From the NCBI GenBank assembly GCA_947455145.1, contig CANGME010000002.1, forward strand, positions 1 to 64,000: a stretch of 64,000 nt of DNA, given 5' to 3'. Of the stretch, positions 11,923 to 22,767 are shown in pieces (positions within the stretch are counted from its first letter, which is position 1; every line of letters starts with the position of its first letter). The translations under genes were made by a program, and so were the position numbers. Source of the stretch: Comamonadaceae bacterium (GTDB lineage Bacteria > Pseudomonadota > Gammaproteobacteria > Burkholderiales > Burkholderiaceae_C). Below the pieces are notes generated by a model. The model had not been told where the DNA came from, did no database searches, and saw only the letters and a list, made by a program, of their open reading frames with translations.

Positions 11923-13370
11923 GGTGCAGCTTGAAAGTTGACACTAGCCCGCAAACCCATCCCACCGGGTACGGCACCCAGCGTGAAGTAGACCCCCATC
12001 ACTTCTGCAAACTTGGCCACGATAGCCAAGCCCAGACCGGCACCTTGACCCAGCTGCTGTGATGCCTGGCCGCGCACACCCCGTTGCATCAGGCGCTGGC
12101 ATTGCTCCGGGCTTAGGCCAAGGCCGTTGTCCACCACAGACAAGGTGACGGTCGCCTCGCTCACCGCCAACTCCACGGTCACCGTGCTGACACTTCCTTC
12201 GGGGGCCCGCCCATAGCGCAGGGCGTTGTCAATCAGGTTGCCCAAAATGCCCTCAATCAACGCCGCATTGCCTTGGACACGAAAGTCTTGACTTGGCGCT
12301 TGCTCCAGGCCCAGCACACCCAAATCCACGCCCGCAGCATCGGCCCGTGGCAAGTAGCGTAAGACCGTGTCTTGCACAATGGCGTCCAGCGCCACGGCCT
12401 CGGTGGACAAGTCAGCCTCTGACTCCTCACTCAGCGCCAGGGCCAGCAACTGCTCCACCAGGCGACTGGCACGCGCTTCACTCACGGTGATGCGTTGCAG
12501 TTGTTCGCGCCACACGACAGGATCATGCTGTGCCAGACCATACTCAGCGAGTGCCCGGATACCCGCCAAGGGGGTGCGCAGCTCGTGCGCGACATTGCCC
12601 GAGAACTCGCGCTGCGCCTGCATGCTGTGGTTAACGCGCGCCAGCAAGGCATTGGTGGCGCGGCCCAATTGCGCTAAATCACTGGAGCTGGTGGGCACAG
12701 GCACCGGCGTCAAATCCAGCGCGTCACGTTGGTTGATGGACAGCTGCAACTGCGTCAAAGGCGACAACTCCTGACCAATGACCCGACGCAGCCAGACCGC
12801 CAGCAGCAGAAGCAGCAGTATCTGAGGAATGACGGAGTACATCAACACACTGTGCAAGAGTTCATTGCGGCTACCCAGGGTCTGCGCCACCACCACCTCA
12901 AAAGGCGCGGGTTGACTCAGTACCACGACCACGCTGCGCAGATTTTTCCCTTGGTAGCTAATTTCTGCGAACCGACTTTGCGCCTTGCCCACCGGTTTGG
13001 GCGCACGCAAACCCGGATGACCCGCCAACACCGAACCATCGGGGCGCAGAACGGCAAAATAAATCGCCTCGCTGCGATCAAAGAGCACCGTACTCATTTC
13101 ACTGTTCGACAACTCCAACATCAAGGCGGGTGGCGTGTCTTGCACCTTAGCCTGCGGCTGCAACCTGACCCGGGAGGCCAGCGCATAGGCATCGTCCAGC
13201 AGCGCTCGGTCAAACGCCGTTTGCGCAAAGTAGTAAGCCACGCCGACAATGACCGCCGTGCCCAGCAACCAAGTCAGCGCCAGCGGTAGCAACACGTGGC
13301 TCACCACTCGCGCGCGCAGCGATGGCAGTCGCACAGCCTCTGACTGCGGGGATTCAGACGGTAGGTTCAA
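11919..13370 (-). CDS. Two-component sensor histidine kinase (TctE/QseC type) for the metal efflux locus
   Basis: 483 residues from a TTG at 13370, which has an AGGAG box 6 nt upstream; this start overlaps the regulator gene by 17 nt, indicating translational coupling. Two membrane helices (about residues 24-48 and 177-195) flank a periplasmic sensor domain of about 125 residues. The phospho-acceptor His is in NVAHELRTPLAG (about residue 262), and the ATPase lobe has DNALRYG (N-box) and DNGLGLSP (G1-box). The open frame continues upstream of the TTG but only through the regulator coding region. The signal is probably a metal ion, inferred from the divergent CzcCBA-type genes. Confidence 0.9.
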   Translation of the reverse strand: MNLPSESPQSEAVRLPSLRARVVSHVLLPLALTWLLGTAVIVGVAYYFAQTAFDRALLDDAYALASRVRLQPQAKVQDTPPALMLELSNSEMSTVLFDRSEAIYFAVLRPDGSVLAGHPGLRAPKPVGKAQSRFAEISYQGKNLRSVVVVLSQPAPFEVVVAQTLGSRNELLHSVLMYSVIPQILLLLLLAVWLRRVIGQELSPLTQLQLSINQRDALDLTPVPVPTSSSDLAQLGRATNALLARVNHSMQAQREFSGNVAHELRTPLAGIRALAEYGLAQHDPVVWREQLQRITVSEARASRLVEQLLALALSEESEADLSTEAVALDAIVQDTVLRYLPRADAAGVDLGVLGLEQAPSQDFRVQGNAALIEGILGNLIDNALRYGRAPEGSVSTVTVELAVSEATVTLSVVDNGLGLSPEQCQRLMQRGVRGQASQQLGQGAGLGLAIVAKFAEVMGVYFTLGAVPGGMGLRASVNFQAAP

Positions 13371-14067
13371 GGTCTTCTCCTGTGCTGGGCTCCAGCACAT
13401 AGCCCAAGCCGCGCAAGGTGCGGATGGACGCGCCACTTCCCGAGAGCTTTTTGCGCAAGCGTGAAATGAACGCCTCCAGGGCGTTTCCACCCAGCGCCTC
13501 ATCAAAGCCGGACAGCTTGTCCGACAGCGCACGCTTGCTGATGACCCGGCCCGGCGGTGTCATCAACTCCCACAGCACTTCAAACTCGCGTGCGGGCAGG
13601 TCGAGTACAGCGGTACTGAGCGAAAACCGGCGGCTCTTGCGATCTAACGCTAGCGCTCCTATTTCAAAGTGATCATCGGTGCCTTGGGTGCGGCGCACCA
13701 AGGCGCGCAGCCGCGCCTCCACCTCGGCCAGCTCAAAGGGTTTGCCCAGGTAATCGTCGGCCCCGGCGTCCAAGCCAGCAATGCGCTCCTCCGTGCGGTT
13801 GCGGGCTGTCAACACCAGCACCGGCGTGCGGTCGCCCCGAGCGCGCGCGGCACGCAACACCGTCAAGCCATTGCCCAGCACGGCATGTGCGACCTCAGAA
13901 ACCGGCAGGTTCAGATCCAGCAACACCGCATCAAAAGGCTGGACACGCCAGAAGTGATCGGCCTGCGTCAGCGTCGTGGCCGCGTCCACCCGATGGCCCG
14001 CGTCTTGCAGGCTGCGCCGCATCATCTCAAGCAGCACAGCATCGTCTTCAACCAGCAGGATTCTCAT
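13354..14067 (-). CDS. OmpR-family response regulator
   Basis: 237 residues: receiver domain (acidic pair EDD at 7-9, phospho-acceptor Asp in VLLDLNLPV at about residue 51, Lys in YLGKPFELAE) and a C-terminal winged helix (REFEVLWELM...GNALEAFISRLRKKL...TLRGLGYVL). Transcribed divergently from the TolC-like gene of the RND exporter, with only about 70 nt between the starts, so that shared intergenic region is its likely binding site. It forms a pair with the overlapping histidine kinase, as in CzcRS/CusRS systems. Confidence 0.93.
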   Translation of the reverse strand: MRILLVEDDAVLLEMMRRSLQDAGHRVDAATTLTQADHFWRVQPFDAVLLDLNLPVSEVAHAVLGNGLTVLRAARARGDRTPVLVLTARNRTEERIAGLDAGADDYLGKPFELAEVEARLRALVRRTQGTDDHFEIGALALDRKSRRFSLSTAVLDLPAREFEVLWELMTPPGRVISKRALSDKLSGFDEALGGNALEAFISRLRKKLSGSGASIRTLRGLGYVLEPSTGEDLEPTV

Positions 14068-14135
14068 GGGCTACGCGTTTTTACTAGGTGGGCAAGTCAG
14101 TCCCTGGTCAGTCTGACACAAAGACAATTCTGCAC

Positions 14136-15449
14136 ATGAGCATACGACAGAACCTTTTACTGACCACACTGGCCCTAGCCGCCGTCCAAGCGCTGGCGCA
14201 GACCCCCAGTGCCGTTCCGACAATCAGTCCGGCGAGCATTCAGGTAGCCACGACCCCCCTCAGCCTAAGCCAAGCCCTGCAAGCCGCCCGCAGCAATTTG
14301 GAGGTCGCTCTAGCCCGCCATGCGCTGGCTGGCGCGCAAGCCGACATCCTCAGCGCTAACCGCTCACCCTTTCCCACGCTGAGCGCCAAAGCAAGTCAGA
14401 TGGATTTGCAAAATGGCCTGGGCGACGGCAACTTCTTCACCGAAAAACGCGTGGACAAATCCATCGGCATGGACTGGACTTGGGAGCGCGGCAACAAGCG
14501 CGAGCTGCGCACCCTCACCGCCCGTCAAGCCGCCGCCGCCGCCCAGGCCGACCTGGACGAGGTGCGCACCCAGCAATTGCTGGCCACCCAGGCGGGGTTT
14601 TTTGACCTGCTCGCCGCGCAAGAACGCGGCGTGCAAATCGGCCTGATCGAACGCAGCGCAGCGCAACTCGCCGTCACCGCCAACAAACGCCTGCAAGCCG
14701 GGGACTTGTCGGCCCAAGACGCCAGCCGCACCGAGATTGAAGCCCAACGCGCCCGCGCCGACCTGCAAGCCGCCGAGCTGGAGCGCCAGCGCGCCGCCAT
14801 CAGCCTATGGCAGCTCACCGGCATCGCCACACCGCCACAACAACTGCAAGCACAGACTGACTGGCCTGCGCTCGGCGGCGTGTCATCGTCAACTTCAGCG
14901 CCATCGCCTGATCTGAGCGCCTTGATCGAGACCCGTGCCGACGTGCGCGCAGCCCTTGCCCGCGTACAAGCGGCCCAGGCTGCGCTGGACGGCAGCAGCG
15001 CGCAAAAGGTGTCCGACATCACCGTCGGTGCGTCCTACGACCACTTCCCCGGCACCTCCACAGCGCTGATGGAGTTGCGCATGCAAATGCCCTTGCAGTG
15101 GGGCTACAGCTACCAGGGCGAGATCGCCCGCTCAGCCGCCCAGTTGGCCCTAGCCCAAGACGCGCTTGAAAAAGTGCGCCGCCTAGCCCAGGCCGAGCTG
15201 CAAGGCCTGCAACAGCTCACCCTGAGCACCGCCCAGCGCGCCCAGAGTTATGAGGTCGAAATCCTGCCGCGCGCCCGCAAAGTGGCCGACGGGGCCGAGC
15301 TGGCCTACAGCAAAGGCGCCCTTTCCCTAACCGACCTGCTGGACGCCCGCCGCACGCTGCGCAGCACTCTGCTGGACGCGCTCAATGCTCGTACCGACTA
15401 CGCCCGCGCCACCACAGCTTTGCAGTTGCGCACGCAAACCAATCCATAA
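14136..15449 (+). CDS. czcC: TolC/CzcC-family outer membrane channel of heavy-metal RND exporter
   Basis: 437 residues from the ATG at 14136, which gives a signal peptide (MSIRQNLLLTTLALAAVQAL, cleavage after LAQ). The rest is long, Ala/Gln/Leu-rich alpha-helical sequence with two outer-membrane-efflux repeats, as expected for the periplasmic tunnel of TolC-type proteins. No N-terminal lipobox is present. First gene of a three-gene operon with the adaptor (22 nt gap) and pump. The czcC name is by position and family, not by proven metal. Confidence 0.85.
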   Translation: MSIRQNLLLTTLALAAVQALAQTPSAVPTISPASIQVATTPLSLSQALQAARSNLEVALARHALAGAQADILSANRSPFPTLSAKASQMDLQNGLGDGNFFTEKRVDKSIGMDWTWERGNKRELRTLTARQAAAAAQADLDEVRTQQLLATQAGFFDLLAAQERGVQIGLIERSAAQLAVTANKRLQAGDLSAQDASRTEIEAQRARADLQAAELERQRAAISLWQLTGIATPPQQLQAQTDWPALGGVSSSTSAPSPDLSALIETRADVRAALARVQAAQAALDGSSAQKVSDITVGASYDHFPGTSTALMELRMQMPLQWGYSYQGEIARSAAQLALAQDALEKVRRLAQAELQGLQQLTLSTAQRAQSYEVEILPRARKVADGAELAYSKGALSLTDLLDARRTLRSTLLDALNARTDYARATTALQLRTQTNP

Positions 15450-15471
15450 AAATTCTCATTAGGAACAGCAG

Positions 15472-16665
15472 ATGACCCGCCTTCTCCCCCTGTGCAAACT
15501 CTCCCTCTTGAGCTTGGCCACCCTGGCCTTGTTCGCCTGTAGCGAAGCCCCCGCTCCCAAGCAAGAAACGCCCGCCCCCATCGTGCAGGGCAACCAGTTG
15601 CGCTTTCCCGCTGGTCACCCGCAATTGGCACTGCTGGAACTCACCGCAGCCGCCCCGGCCAAACCCATCACCATCGAGCTGCCGTCCAAGCTGGTGTGGA
15701 ACGAAGAACGCACCCAGCGCATCTACCCGGCTTTTGCCGGACGCGTGATGGCCATCAAAGCGGATGTCGGGCAATCGGTGAGCGCCGGCACGCTGCTGGC
15801 GCAACTGGCCTCACCAGATTTCGGCATGGCCCAGAGCGAGACCGCCAAAGCCCAGGCCGACATGCACTTGACGCAAAAAGCCATGGCACGCCAGCGCGAG
15901 TTGTTTGAGGCCGGCATCGTCGCCAAAAAAGACCTGGAGCAATCCGAGGCCGATGCCGCCCGCGCCCAAGCCGAAGTAGAGCGCGCTCAGGCCCGCACGC
16001 GTTTGTACGGCAGCGCCACCGGCGTCAACCAACAGCTCGCCCTGAGCGCCAGCATCAACGGCGTGGTGGTTGAGCGCAATTTGAACCCCGGCCAGGAAGT
16101 GCGGCCAGACCAGTCTGGCCCCAGCGTGCCTGCACTATTTGTGGTCACTGACCCGACCTCGCTGTGGATCCAAATTGACGCACGCGAGTCCGAGGTTGGC
16201 ACCGTGCGTCCCGGTGCCACTTTCGAGCTGGCCGTGCCCACGATGCCGGGTCAAAAGTTTGAAGGCCGCGTCATCACCGCATCCGACTTCATTGACCCTG
16301 CGACCCGCACGATCAAGATTCGCGGCGTCATTGCCAACCCCAAGCGACTGCTCAAGGCCGAAATGCTGGCAACGGCCCGCTTTGACCGCGTCTTTGATGC
16401 CGAGCAAATGGTGGTGCCTGCTGCGGCCGTGATGTTGCGCGGCTCACAGCATTCGGTGTTTGTGCAAACACGCGCTGGCGAGTTCGAGCCGCGTGAAGTC
16501 GAGCTGGCCTATGAAGGCCCCAAACAAGTCGTGATCAGCAGTGGGTTGAAGACCGGCGAACAAGTGGTGAGCGACAACGCCCTGCTGCTGGCGCGCCTGT
16601 TGCGCTTGGCGCAGGACGCCTCCAAAACCACCGAAGCACCTGACAGCAAGGCGGCTAACAAATGA
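15472..16665 (+). CDS. czcB: Lipoprotein periplasmic adaptor (MFP) of heavy-metal RND exporter
   Basis: 397 residues. A signal peptide ends in the lipobox LFAC (Cys at about residue 23), so it is probably lipid-anchored. It shows the membrane-fusion-protein order: lipoyl-like half (GRVMAIKADVGQSVSAGTLLAQL), coiled-coil hairpin (about residues 120-185), second lipoyl half (SASINGVVVERNLNPGQEV), beta-barrel and membrane-proximal domains. No His-rich metal-binding N-terminal extension is present, unlike some CzcB proteins. Its stop overlaps the start of the pump gene (ATGA). It links the inner-membrane pump to the outer-membrane channel. Confidence 0.9.
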   Translation: MTRLLPLCKLSLLSLATLALFACSEAPAPKQETPAPIVQGNQLRFPAGHPQLALLELTAAAPAKPITIELPSKLVWNEERTQRIYPAFAGRVMAIKADVGQSVSAGTLLAQLASPDFGMAQSETAKAQADMHLTQKAMARQRELFEAGIVAKKDLEQSEADAARAQAEVERAQARTRLYGSATGVNQQLALSASINGVVVERNLNPGQEVRPDQSGPSVPALFVVTDPTSLWIQIDARESEVGTVRPGATFELAVPTMPGQKFEGRVITASDFIDPATRTIKIRGVIANPKRLLKAEMLATARFDRVFDAEQMVVPAAAVMLRGSQHSVFVQTRAGEFEPREVELAYEGPKQVVISSGLKTGEQVVSDNALLLARLLRLAQDASKTTEAPDSKAANK

Positions 16666-19600
16666 AACGCCTGATCCAGTACGCCCTGTACCAGCCCCTG
16701 TTCATCATTCTGGGGACGCTGCTGTTTGTGATGTCGGGCGTGTTCGCCTTTAAAAACCTGTCGGTCGAGGCTTTTCCGGACGTGACGGACACGCAGGTCA
16801 CCGTCATCGCGTTGTTCCCTGGTCGCGCCGCTGAAGAGGTGGAAAAGCAAGTCACGCTGCCGATTGAGGTCGCTTTGTCGGGCTTGCCCAACGCCATCCG
16901 GGTCTTTTCCCACACGCAATTCGGCCTGTCTTTCACCGTGATCACCTTTGATGACAACGCCAAGGTGCAAGAGGCTCGCCAACAGATCAATGAGCGCCTG
17001 CGCAGCGTTGACTTGCCGCAAGGCGTCATCGCCAACATTGCGCCCAATGCCACGCCCGTGGGCGAGATCATGCGCTACAGGGTGGTGGGAGACGGCAAGT
17101 CCACCACCGAGTTGCGCACGCTGGAAGACTGGGTCATTGAGCGCGCCTTGCGCCAAGTGCCCGGCATTGCCGACGTGGTGGCCATGGGTGGCTTCACCAA
17201 ACTGTATGAGGTGCAGCCCGATCTGGACAAGCTGCGCGCCTACAAGCTGTCGTTTCAAAACCTGTTGGACGCGCTGGGGCGTGGCAACTCCAACGCGGGT
17301 GGCAGCTATGTGGCCCAGGGTGTGCAGCAGTACGCGATCCGCGGCATTGGCCTGCTGACCTCGGCCGACGACATCGGCAACATTGTGGTGGCTGCGCGCA
17401 ACGGAACACCTATTCTGATTCGCGACATTGCCAAGGTCACCATTGGTGCCGTGCCACGCCTGGGCGTGGTGGGCCAGGGTCTGGACGACGATGTGGTGAC
17501 CGGCATTGTCATCATGCGCAAGGGCGAAAACGCCAGCGAAGTTCTCAAAGGCGTGAAAGCCAAGATTGAAGCGCTCAACAACCATGGCTTGCCGCACGGC
17601 GTGCAGATCGTGCCGTTTTATGACCGCACTTGGTTGATGGGCAAGACGCTCAATACCGTGTTTAAAAATCTGGTGGAAGGCGCACTGCTGGTGTCGCTGG
17701 TGCTCTATATCTTCTTATCTAACCTGCGCGCCAGTTTGGCCGTGGTGGTGGTAATTCCACTGGCCTTGCTCGCCACGTTCTTGGGTCTGAAGATCATGGG
17801 CGTGCCCGCCAACTTGCTCTCACTCGGTGCGATGGACTTCGGCATCATCGTGGACGGGGCGGTGATCGTGATCGAGAACATCATGCACCGGCTGGAAAAA
17901 GACAGCGAGAACATGTCGGACAGCGAGCGCAAGCAAGTCATCATTGACGCAACCAATGAGGTGGGCCGCCCCACGCTGTTCTCGATGCTCATCATCATTG
18001 CCGCGCACATCCCCATCTTTGCACTACAGCGCCATGAAGGGCGGATCTTCCAGCCCATGGCGCTCTCCGTCACCACCGCGCTGGTGGGCTCACTGATATT
18101 TTCTTTGACGCTGGTGCCCCTGCTGGCTTACTGGATGCTGCGCAAGAAGTTGCCGCATGGCGACAACCGCGTCGTGGCGTGGTCCAAGCGGATGTACGCA
18201 CCGGTGCTCAATTGGGCCTTAACCAATAGCCGCAAGGTCGTCATCATCGCCTTGGTCATGTTTGGCCTGTCCATCGTCGCGGCCTCGCGCTTGGGCTCAG
18301 AGTTTTTGCCGGAACTCGATGAGGGCACGTTCTGGGTGAACTTTGGTTTGCCCACCAGCGTGTCCAACGAAGAAGCCTCCAACATCTTGCGTGATGTGCG
18401 CAAGACCCTGTCCACCATTCCTGAGGTGCGCACCACCGTCTCCAAAGCGGGCCAGCCCGAAGACGGCACCGACCCCAAGACCATCAGCATGGCCGAAGTG
18501 TTTGTTGACGTGAAGCCGCAGGAAGAGTGGCGCAAAGGCCTGACACGTGACCAGTTGATCGAGCAAATGGACCACGCAATCTCCGCCATCCCTGGCCTTG
18601 ATCCCGCGTTCTCTCAACCGATTCGAGACAACGTGTTGGAGTCGATCTCACAAATCAAAGGCCAGATCGTCATCAAGGTCGCAGGCCCGGACTTGGGCGA
18701 ACTCGGCAACACCGCTGAAGCCATTGAACGCGAAGTCAAACAGGTGCGGGGCGTGTTCCGTGCCGAGATCGACCGCAAGGGTGAATTGCCGCATTTGCAA
18801 ATCGTGATTGACCGCAGCCGTGCCGCCCGCTATGGCCTGAACGTGAGCGACATTCAGGATGTGATCGAAGCCACGCTGGCGGGCAAGGCCGCCACCGATC
18901 TGTGGGAAGGTGAGCGCAAATTCGCCGTGGCCCTGCGCCTGCCCGCTGACAAACGCATCATCGCCAACTTGCCGGGTACGCCCATTCCGCTGGCCGAAGG
19001 CGGCTACACCACGCTCGGCAACGTGGCCACAATCCGCGAAACCACCGGGGCCATGAACATTGCCCGCGAGGCCGGTCAGCGCACCATGGCCATCGGTATC
19101 TTTATCAAAGACCGCGACATGGGCTCGGTGGTGAAAGACATGCAAGCACGCGTGGCCAAAAACGTCAAAGTGCCAGAGAACTATGAGGTGAAATGGTCAG
19201 GCGAGTTTGAGAACCAGGAGCGCGCCATGGCCCGCTTGGCGGTGGTGGTGCCGATCTCTTTGCTGCTGATTTTTGTGCTGTTGTTTGATGCCTTTAGCTC
19301 CTTCAAAAAAGCGGTGTTGATTTTGCTCAACGTGCCGCTGGCTTTGATTGGCGGCTTTGTGGCGCTGTGGATTTTTTCCATCCCGCTCTCGGTGTCAGCG
19401 GCCATTGGCTTTATCGCACTCAGTGGTCAGGCGGTGCTCAACGGCGTGGTGATGTTGTCGGTGTTCCAGCAACTGCGCAATGCCGGTCACACGGTGCTGG
19501 AGTCAGCCAAGATCGGCTCCATGCAACGCCTGCGCACCGTGCTGATGACGGCCATGCTCGCGGCTCTGGGGCTGTTGCCCATGGCGCTGAGCCATGACAT

Positions 19601-19742
19601 TGGTTCAGAGACGCAACGCCCATTGGCCATCGTGGTGATTGGTGGCCTGTTCACCGCCACCTTGCTGACGCTGGTGGTGCTGCCGGTCTTGTATGTGGCT
19701 TGGTTTTCGAAAGTCAAACCGGCTAAGGTCTCCACTTCTTGA
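16662..19742 (+). CDS. czcA: CzcA/CusA-family heavy-metal RND efflux pump
   Basis: 1026 residues, with the 12-helix, two-large-loop plan of RND transporters. The helix-4 proton-relay signature reads [15 protein letters not shown] (about residues 392-406). This is the version seen in the Co/Zn/Cd/Ni exporters (HME-RND, CzcA/CnrA/NccA), rather than that of the copper/silver pump CusA. It exports metal from periplasm or cytoplasm across the outer membrane using proton flux. Start overlaps the adaptor stop by 4 nt. The 3' end overlaps the convergent copper ATPase gene by 20 nt. Confidence 0.93.
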   Translation: MKRLIQYALYQPLFIILGTLLFVMSGVFAFKNLSVEAFPDVTDTQVTVIALFPGRAAEEVEKQVTLPIEVALSGLPNAIRVFSHTQFGLSFTVITFDDNAKVQEARQQINERLRSVDLPQGVIANIAPNATPVGEIMRYRVVGDGKSTTELRTLEDWVIERALRQVPGIADVVAMGGFTKLYEVQPDLDKLRAYKLSFQNLLDALGRGNSNAGGSYVAQGVQQYAIRGIGLLTSADDIGNIVVAARNGTPILIRDIAKVTIGAVPRLGVVGQGLDDDVVTGIVIMRKGENASEVLKGVKAKIEALNNHGLPHGVQIVPFYDRTWLMGKTLNTVFKNLVEGALLVSLVLYIFLSNLRASLAVVVVIPLALLATFLGLKIMGVPANLLSLGAMDFGIIVDGAVIVIENIMHRLEKDSENMSDSERKQVIIDATNEVGRPTLFSMLIIIAAHIPIFALQRHEGRIFQPMALSVTTALVGSLIFSLTLVPLLAYWMLRKKLPHGDNRVVAWSKRMYAPVLNWALTNSRKVVIIALVMFGLSIVAASRLGSEFLPELDEGTFWVNFGLPTSVSNEEASNILRDVRKTLSTIPEVRTTVSKAGQPEDGTDPKTISMAEVFVDVKPQEEWRKGLTRDQLIEQMDHAISAIPGLDPAFSQPIRDNVLESISQIKGQIVIKVAGPDLGELGNTAEAIEREVKQVRGVFRAEIDRKGELPHLQIVIDRSRAARYGLNVSDIQDVIEATLAGKAATDLWEGERKFAVALRLPADKRIIANLPGTPIPLAEGGYTTLGNVATIRETTGAMNIAREAGQRTMAIGIFIKDRDMGSVVKDMQARVAKNVKVPENYEVKWSGEFENQERAMARLAVVVPISLLLIFVLLFDAFSSFKKAVLILLNVPLALIGGFVALWIFSIPLSVSAAIGFIALSGQAVLNGVVMLSVFQQLRNAGHTVLESAKIGSMQRLRTVLMTAMLAALGLLPMALSHDIGSETQRPLAIVVIGGLFTATLLTLVVLPVLYVAWFSKVKPAKVSTS

Positions 19743-22065
19743 GCAACAAGGCATTAGCCATGACGCTGACCGAACTCAGCGCCATGGCGGCTCCGGCCAG
19801 CACCGGGTTTAAATAACCCAGTGCAGCCAGCGGAATACCCGCCACGTTGTAGGCAAAGGCCCAAAACAGGTTTTGCCGGATTTTGGCCACGGTACGCGCT
19901 GAAATGTCGAGTGCGGCCAGCACCAGCATGGGGTCGCCGCGCATCAAGGTGATGCCCGCTGAATGCATGGCGACATCGGTGCCACCGCCGGGGTTCGCCA
20001 TGGCCATGCCCACGTCGGCTGCAGCCAGCGCAGGGGCGTCGTTCACACCATCGCCCACCATGGCAACAATGTGCCCCTTATGCTGGTCGCTGTGTGTACT
20101 GCGCTGTTCATCGCCGCGACTGCTTTGAGAGCGACGCTCCTGCGTAAACCCCGTTTTGAGTTCGTTCACTTTCTTCACCTTGTCAGCGGGCAAGACCTCG
20201 GCAATCACCTCGCCGAACTCCGGGCGCAAACCGAGTTGTCGCCCCATGGCCTCAGCGGCCCCTCGGTTGTCGCCCGAGAGCATCACGGTGCGGATGCCGC
20301 GTGCGCGCAGGGCGGCCAGCGCTTGTTTTGCGCCCGGCTTGGCCTCGTCACCGAAAGCCATCAGGGCGAGCAGCCGCAAGCCGGGGCTGGTTTTAGTATC
20401 CGTGCGCTCTGCCAGCGCGGAAACGGTCGCGCCCTCCACCCGCAATTGCGTCACCTGCACTTGCATGTCACCCAAGGCCACGCCCAGCTCGTCCATCCAG
20501 CGCAGGCTGCCGATCAGCAGTTGCCGCCCACCGACCAGGCCTTCGACGCCTCGCCCCGGCACGGCGCGCACCTGCTCGGGCAGCGTCAAAGCCAGCCCGC
20601 TCTTTTTCGCCGCAGTCAGCACAGCACGCGCCAGCAGGTGTTCACTGCCGCTTTGCAAACTGGCCGCCAGGGCCAGCAGTTGCGACTCACCTTCATCGGC
20701 GGCTAGGCCCGGTGCCAGCACCAGGGCCGTCATGCGCGGCTGGCCCACGGTGAGCGTGCCGGTCTTGTCAAACACCACCGTGTCCACCCGGTGCGCCAAC
20801 TCCAGTGCCTGCGCATCTTTGATCAAAATGCCGTGCTGGGCTGCGACCCCAGTGCCCGCCATGATGGCGGTGGGCGTGGCCAAGCCCAGTGCGCAAGGGC
20901 AGGCGATCACCAGCACCGCTACGGCATGAATCAGCGCCGCCTCAAAGCTCGCACCGCTCCATAACCAGCCCCCCAGCGTGAGCAGCGCCACGACCAGAAC
21001 TACCGGCACGAAAACGGCAGACACTTGGTCAACTAGGCGCTGAATCGGCGCCTTAGCCGCCTGCGCGTCCTCCACAAGACGGATGATGTGGGCCAGCACG
21101 GTCTCTTTGCCCACGGCGGTGACGTGCATGACGATGCGCCCGTCTCCGTTGATGGCACCACCGGTTAACGCAGCGCCCGCATCCTTATCCACCGGCAAAG
21201 GCTCGCCCGTGAGCATAGATTCATCGACTTGGGTGTGGCCTTCAAGCAAGCGCCCATCTACGGGGATGCGCTCGCCGGTACGCACCACAAGACGATCACC
21301 CACCAACACCTCGGCCAGCGGCACATCGACTTCACCGTCAGCACTGATTACATGCGCTACATCAGGGCGCAGCGCGTACAAAGCGCGGATCGCTGCCGTG
21401 GTCTGGCGTTTGGCGCGGGTTTCCAGCCACTTGCCCAAGAGCACCAGCGTCACCACGACGGCAGACGCTTCAAAGTAGAGGTGGGCCATCGCGCCGGGTG
21501 CGGCGCTCAACCACAGCCAGACCGACAGCGCCCAGCCCGCCGTGGTGCCGATGGACACCAGCAAATCCATATTGCCGGTGAGGGCCTTGAGCGCATGCCA
21601 GCCGCCTTTATAAAACCGTGCCCCCAGAATGAATTGCACAGGGGTTGCCAATGCAAACTGCACCCACGCGGGCAACATTAGATGTTGTCCCCACAGCTGG
21701 GCCAGCATCGGCCAAACGAGTGGCGCTGACAGCAGCAGACCGACAGCCACCGGCATGAAGCCGACCCAGGCCGAAGCTGAGGCCACCATGTCTTGGGCCT
21801 CGGGGGTCAATGGCTCGTAGCCCGCATCGCGCACAGCACGACGCAAACGTGCGTCCATGTCTTCGGACGGTGCAAAGGACACCCGCGCCGACTCGGTGGC
21901 CAGGTTGACACTGGCGTCAATGACACCGGGCACTTTCTTGAGCGCACGCTCCACCCGGCCAACGCAGGAGGCACACGTCATGCCGCCAATGCCGATGTCC
22001 AAAGCCGCATCAACCACAACCTCTTCTTTCAAGCCCGAGTTCACTTTGGTTAGATCAGAATGCAT
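19723..22065 (-). CDS. copA: Copper-translocating P1B-type ATPase with an unusual P-domain insertion
   Basis: 780 residues from the ATG at 22065 (AAGGG box upstream; the frame is open further upstream). One N-terminal heavy-metal domain (GGMTCASC, Cys31/Cys34), membrane CPC at about 389-391 (IACPCALG), phosphorylation motif DKTGT (Asp433) and GDGVNDAP (671-678) place it in the Cu+ exporters. Two oddities: the usual SEHP nucleotide-binding motif reads SEHL (about 474-477), and a polar insertion (about residues 638-665, Arg/Ser/Gln/His-rich) interrupts the P-domain just before the GDG hinge. All other catalytic motifs are intact, so activity is probable but not certain. Confidence 0.93.
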   Translation of the reverse strand: MHSDLTKVNSGLKEEVVVDAALDIGIGGMTCASCVGRVERALKKVPGVIDASVNLATESARVSFAPSEDMDARLRRAVRDAGYEPLTPEAQDMVASASAWVGFMPVAVGLLLSAPLVWPMLAQLWGQHLMLPAWVQFALATPVQFILGARFYKGGWHALKALTGNMDLLVSIGTTAGWALSVWLWLSAAPGAMAHLYFEASAVVVTLVLLGKWLETRAKRQTTAAIRALYALRPDVAHVISADGEVDVPLAEVLVGDRLVVRTGERIPVDGRLLEGHTQVDESMLTGEPLPVDKDAGAALTGGAINGDGRIVMHVTAVGKETVLAHIIRLVEDAQAAKAPIQRLVDQVSAVFVPVVLVVALLTLGGWLWSGASFEAALIHAVAVLVIACPCALGLATPTAIMAGTGVAAQHGILIKDAQALELAHRVDTVVFDKTGTLTVGQPRMTALVLAPGLAADEGESQLLALAASLQSGSEHLLARAVLTAAKKSGLALTLPEQVRAVPGRGVEGLVGGRQLLIGSLRWMDELGVALGDMQVQVTQLRVEGATVSALAERTDTKTSPGLRLLALMAFGDEAKPGAKQALAALRARGIRTVMLSGDNRGAAEAMGRQLGLRPEFGEVIAEVLPADKVKKVNELKTGFTQERRSQSSRGDEQRSTHSDQHKGHIVAMVGDGVNDAPALAAADVGMAMANPGGGTDVAMHSAGITLMRGDPMLVLAALDISARTVAKIRQNLFWAFAYNVAGIPLAALGYLNPVLAGAAMALSSVSVMANALLLKKWRP

Positions 22066-22128
22066 GGGTTGCCCTTTGAAGTGGCTCAAGTCAAAATGCA
22101 GTTTATGCTGCATCAAGGAGATGTGAAC

Positions 22129-22452
22129 TTGAAAGATTCTTTGTATGAACTGCTGGAGGTCAGCCCGCGCGCCCGTCCGGCTGTGATCAAGGCCGCCTTC
22201 CGCTGCCTGGTACAACAATACCATCCCGACAAAGCAACAGATCCCCAAGACGTCAACGAGCAAATGTCAAAGATCAACCATGCCTACTCGATCCTTTCTG
22301 ACCCTCTGCTCAGAGAGAAGTATGACCTAAAAATCAAGCGGGAAGGCCCTGAAGATAGACGCGGCAAGCGCATCCAAAAACCCCAAGGGCCACCTGCAGA
22401 TCCGACAAGTGAGCCGAAACTTCGACTCTTTGCTTTTCGTCCGCTTGTGTAA
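22129..22452 (+). CDS. Small J-domain (DnaJ-like) protein
   Basis: 107 residues. The first about 65 residues form a J-domain with the HPD tripeptide ([10 protein letters not shown]) and a typical fourth helix ([18 protein letters not shown]); the remainder is a basic, Pro-rich tail with no Gly/Phe or zinc-finger region. A TTG at 22129 lies 8 nt after an AAGGAG box and gives [11 protein letters not shown]; a GTG at 22123 and further upstream in-frame starts are less well placed. J-domains stimulate Hsp70 ATPase. It is divergent from copA and upstream of the CopZ-like gene, so a role in metal-stress protein repair is possible. Confidence 0.8.
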   Translation: MKDSLYELLEVSPRARPAVIKAAFRCLVQQYHPDKATDPQDVNEQMSKINHAYSILSDPLLREKYDLKIKREGPEDRRGKRIQKPQGPPADPTSEPKLRLFAFRPLV

Positions 22453-22485
22453 CAAAAAGCCTTCTTATTATTGAAGTAAATTCCC

Positions 22486-22683
22486 ATGAATCACACCTTT
22501 GAAGTCACCGGCATGACCTGTGGCCATTGCGAGAAGGCCGTCACACGTGCCCTCCAGAAAATCGACCCGCAAGCCGAAGTCAAAATCGACCGCGCGAACA
22601 ACCATGTCGAAGTGCAATCCCAACAAGCCCGAGAGGCACTTGCGCAGGCCATTGAACACGAAGGTTACGGCGTTGCCGCCTGA
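22486..22683 (+). CDS. CopZ-like heavy-metal-associated chaperone
   Basis: 65 residues forming a single HMA domain: TFEVTGMTCGHCEKAV carries the metal-binding CxxC (Cys12 and Cys15, GMTCGHC). Such proteins carry Cu(I) to copper ATPases. It sits 33 nt after the J-domain gene and 0.4 kb from copA, which supports copper delivery to or from CopA. The histidine inside GHC is seen in many CopZ and mercury-type HMA domains; specificity is not proven. Confidence 0.9.
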   Translation: MNHTFEVTGMTCGHCEKAVTRALQKIDPQAEVKIDRANNHVEVQSQQAREALAQAIEHEGYGVAA

Positions 22684-22767
22684 ACTTTTCTGCAATTAGA
22701 CGACCCAACATCCACCTTGAATCAACAAGGCAAGCATTTTTTCTCACCCTTGTTAAGGAGTCTCATC

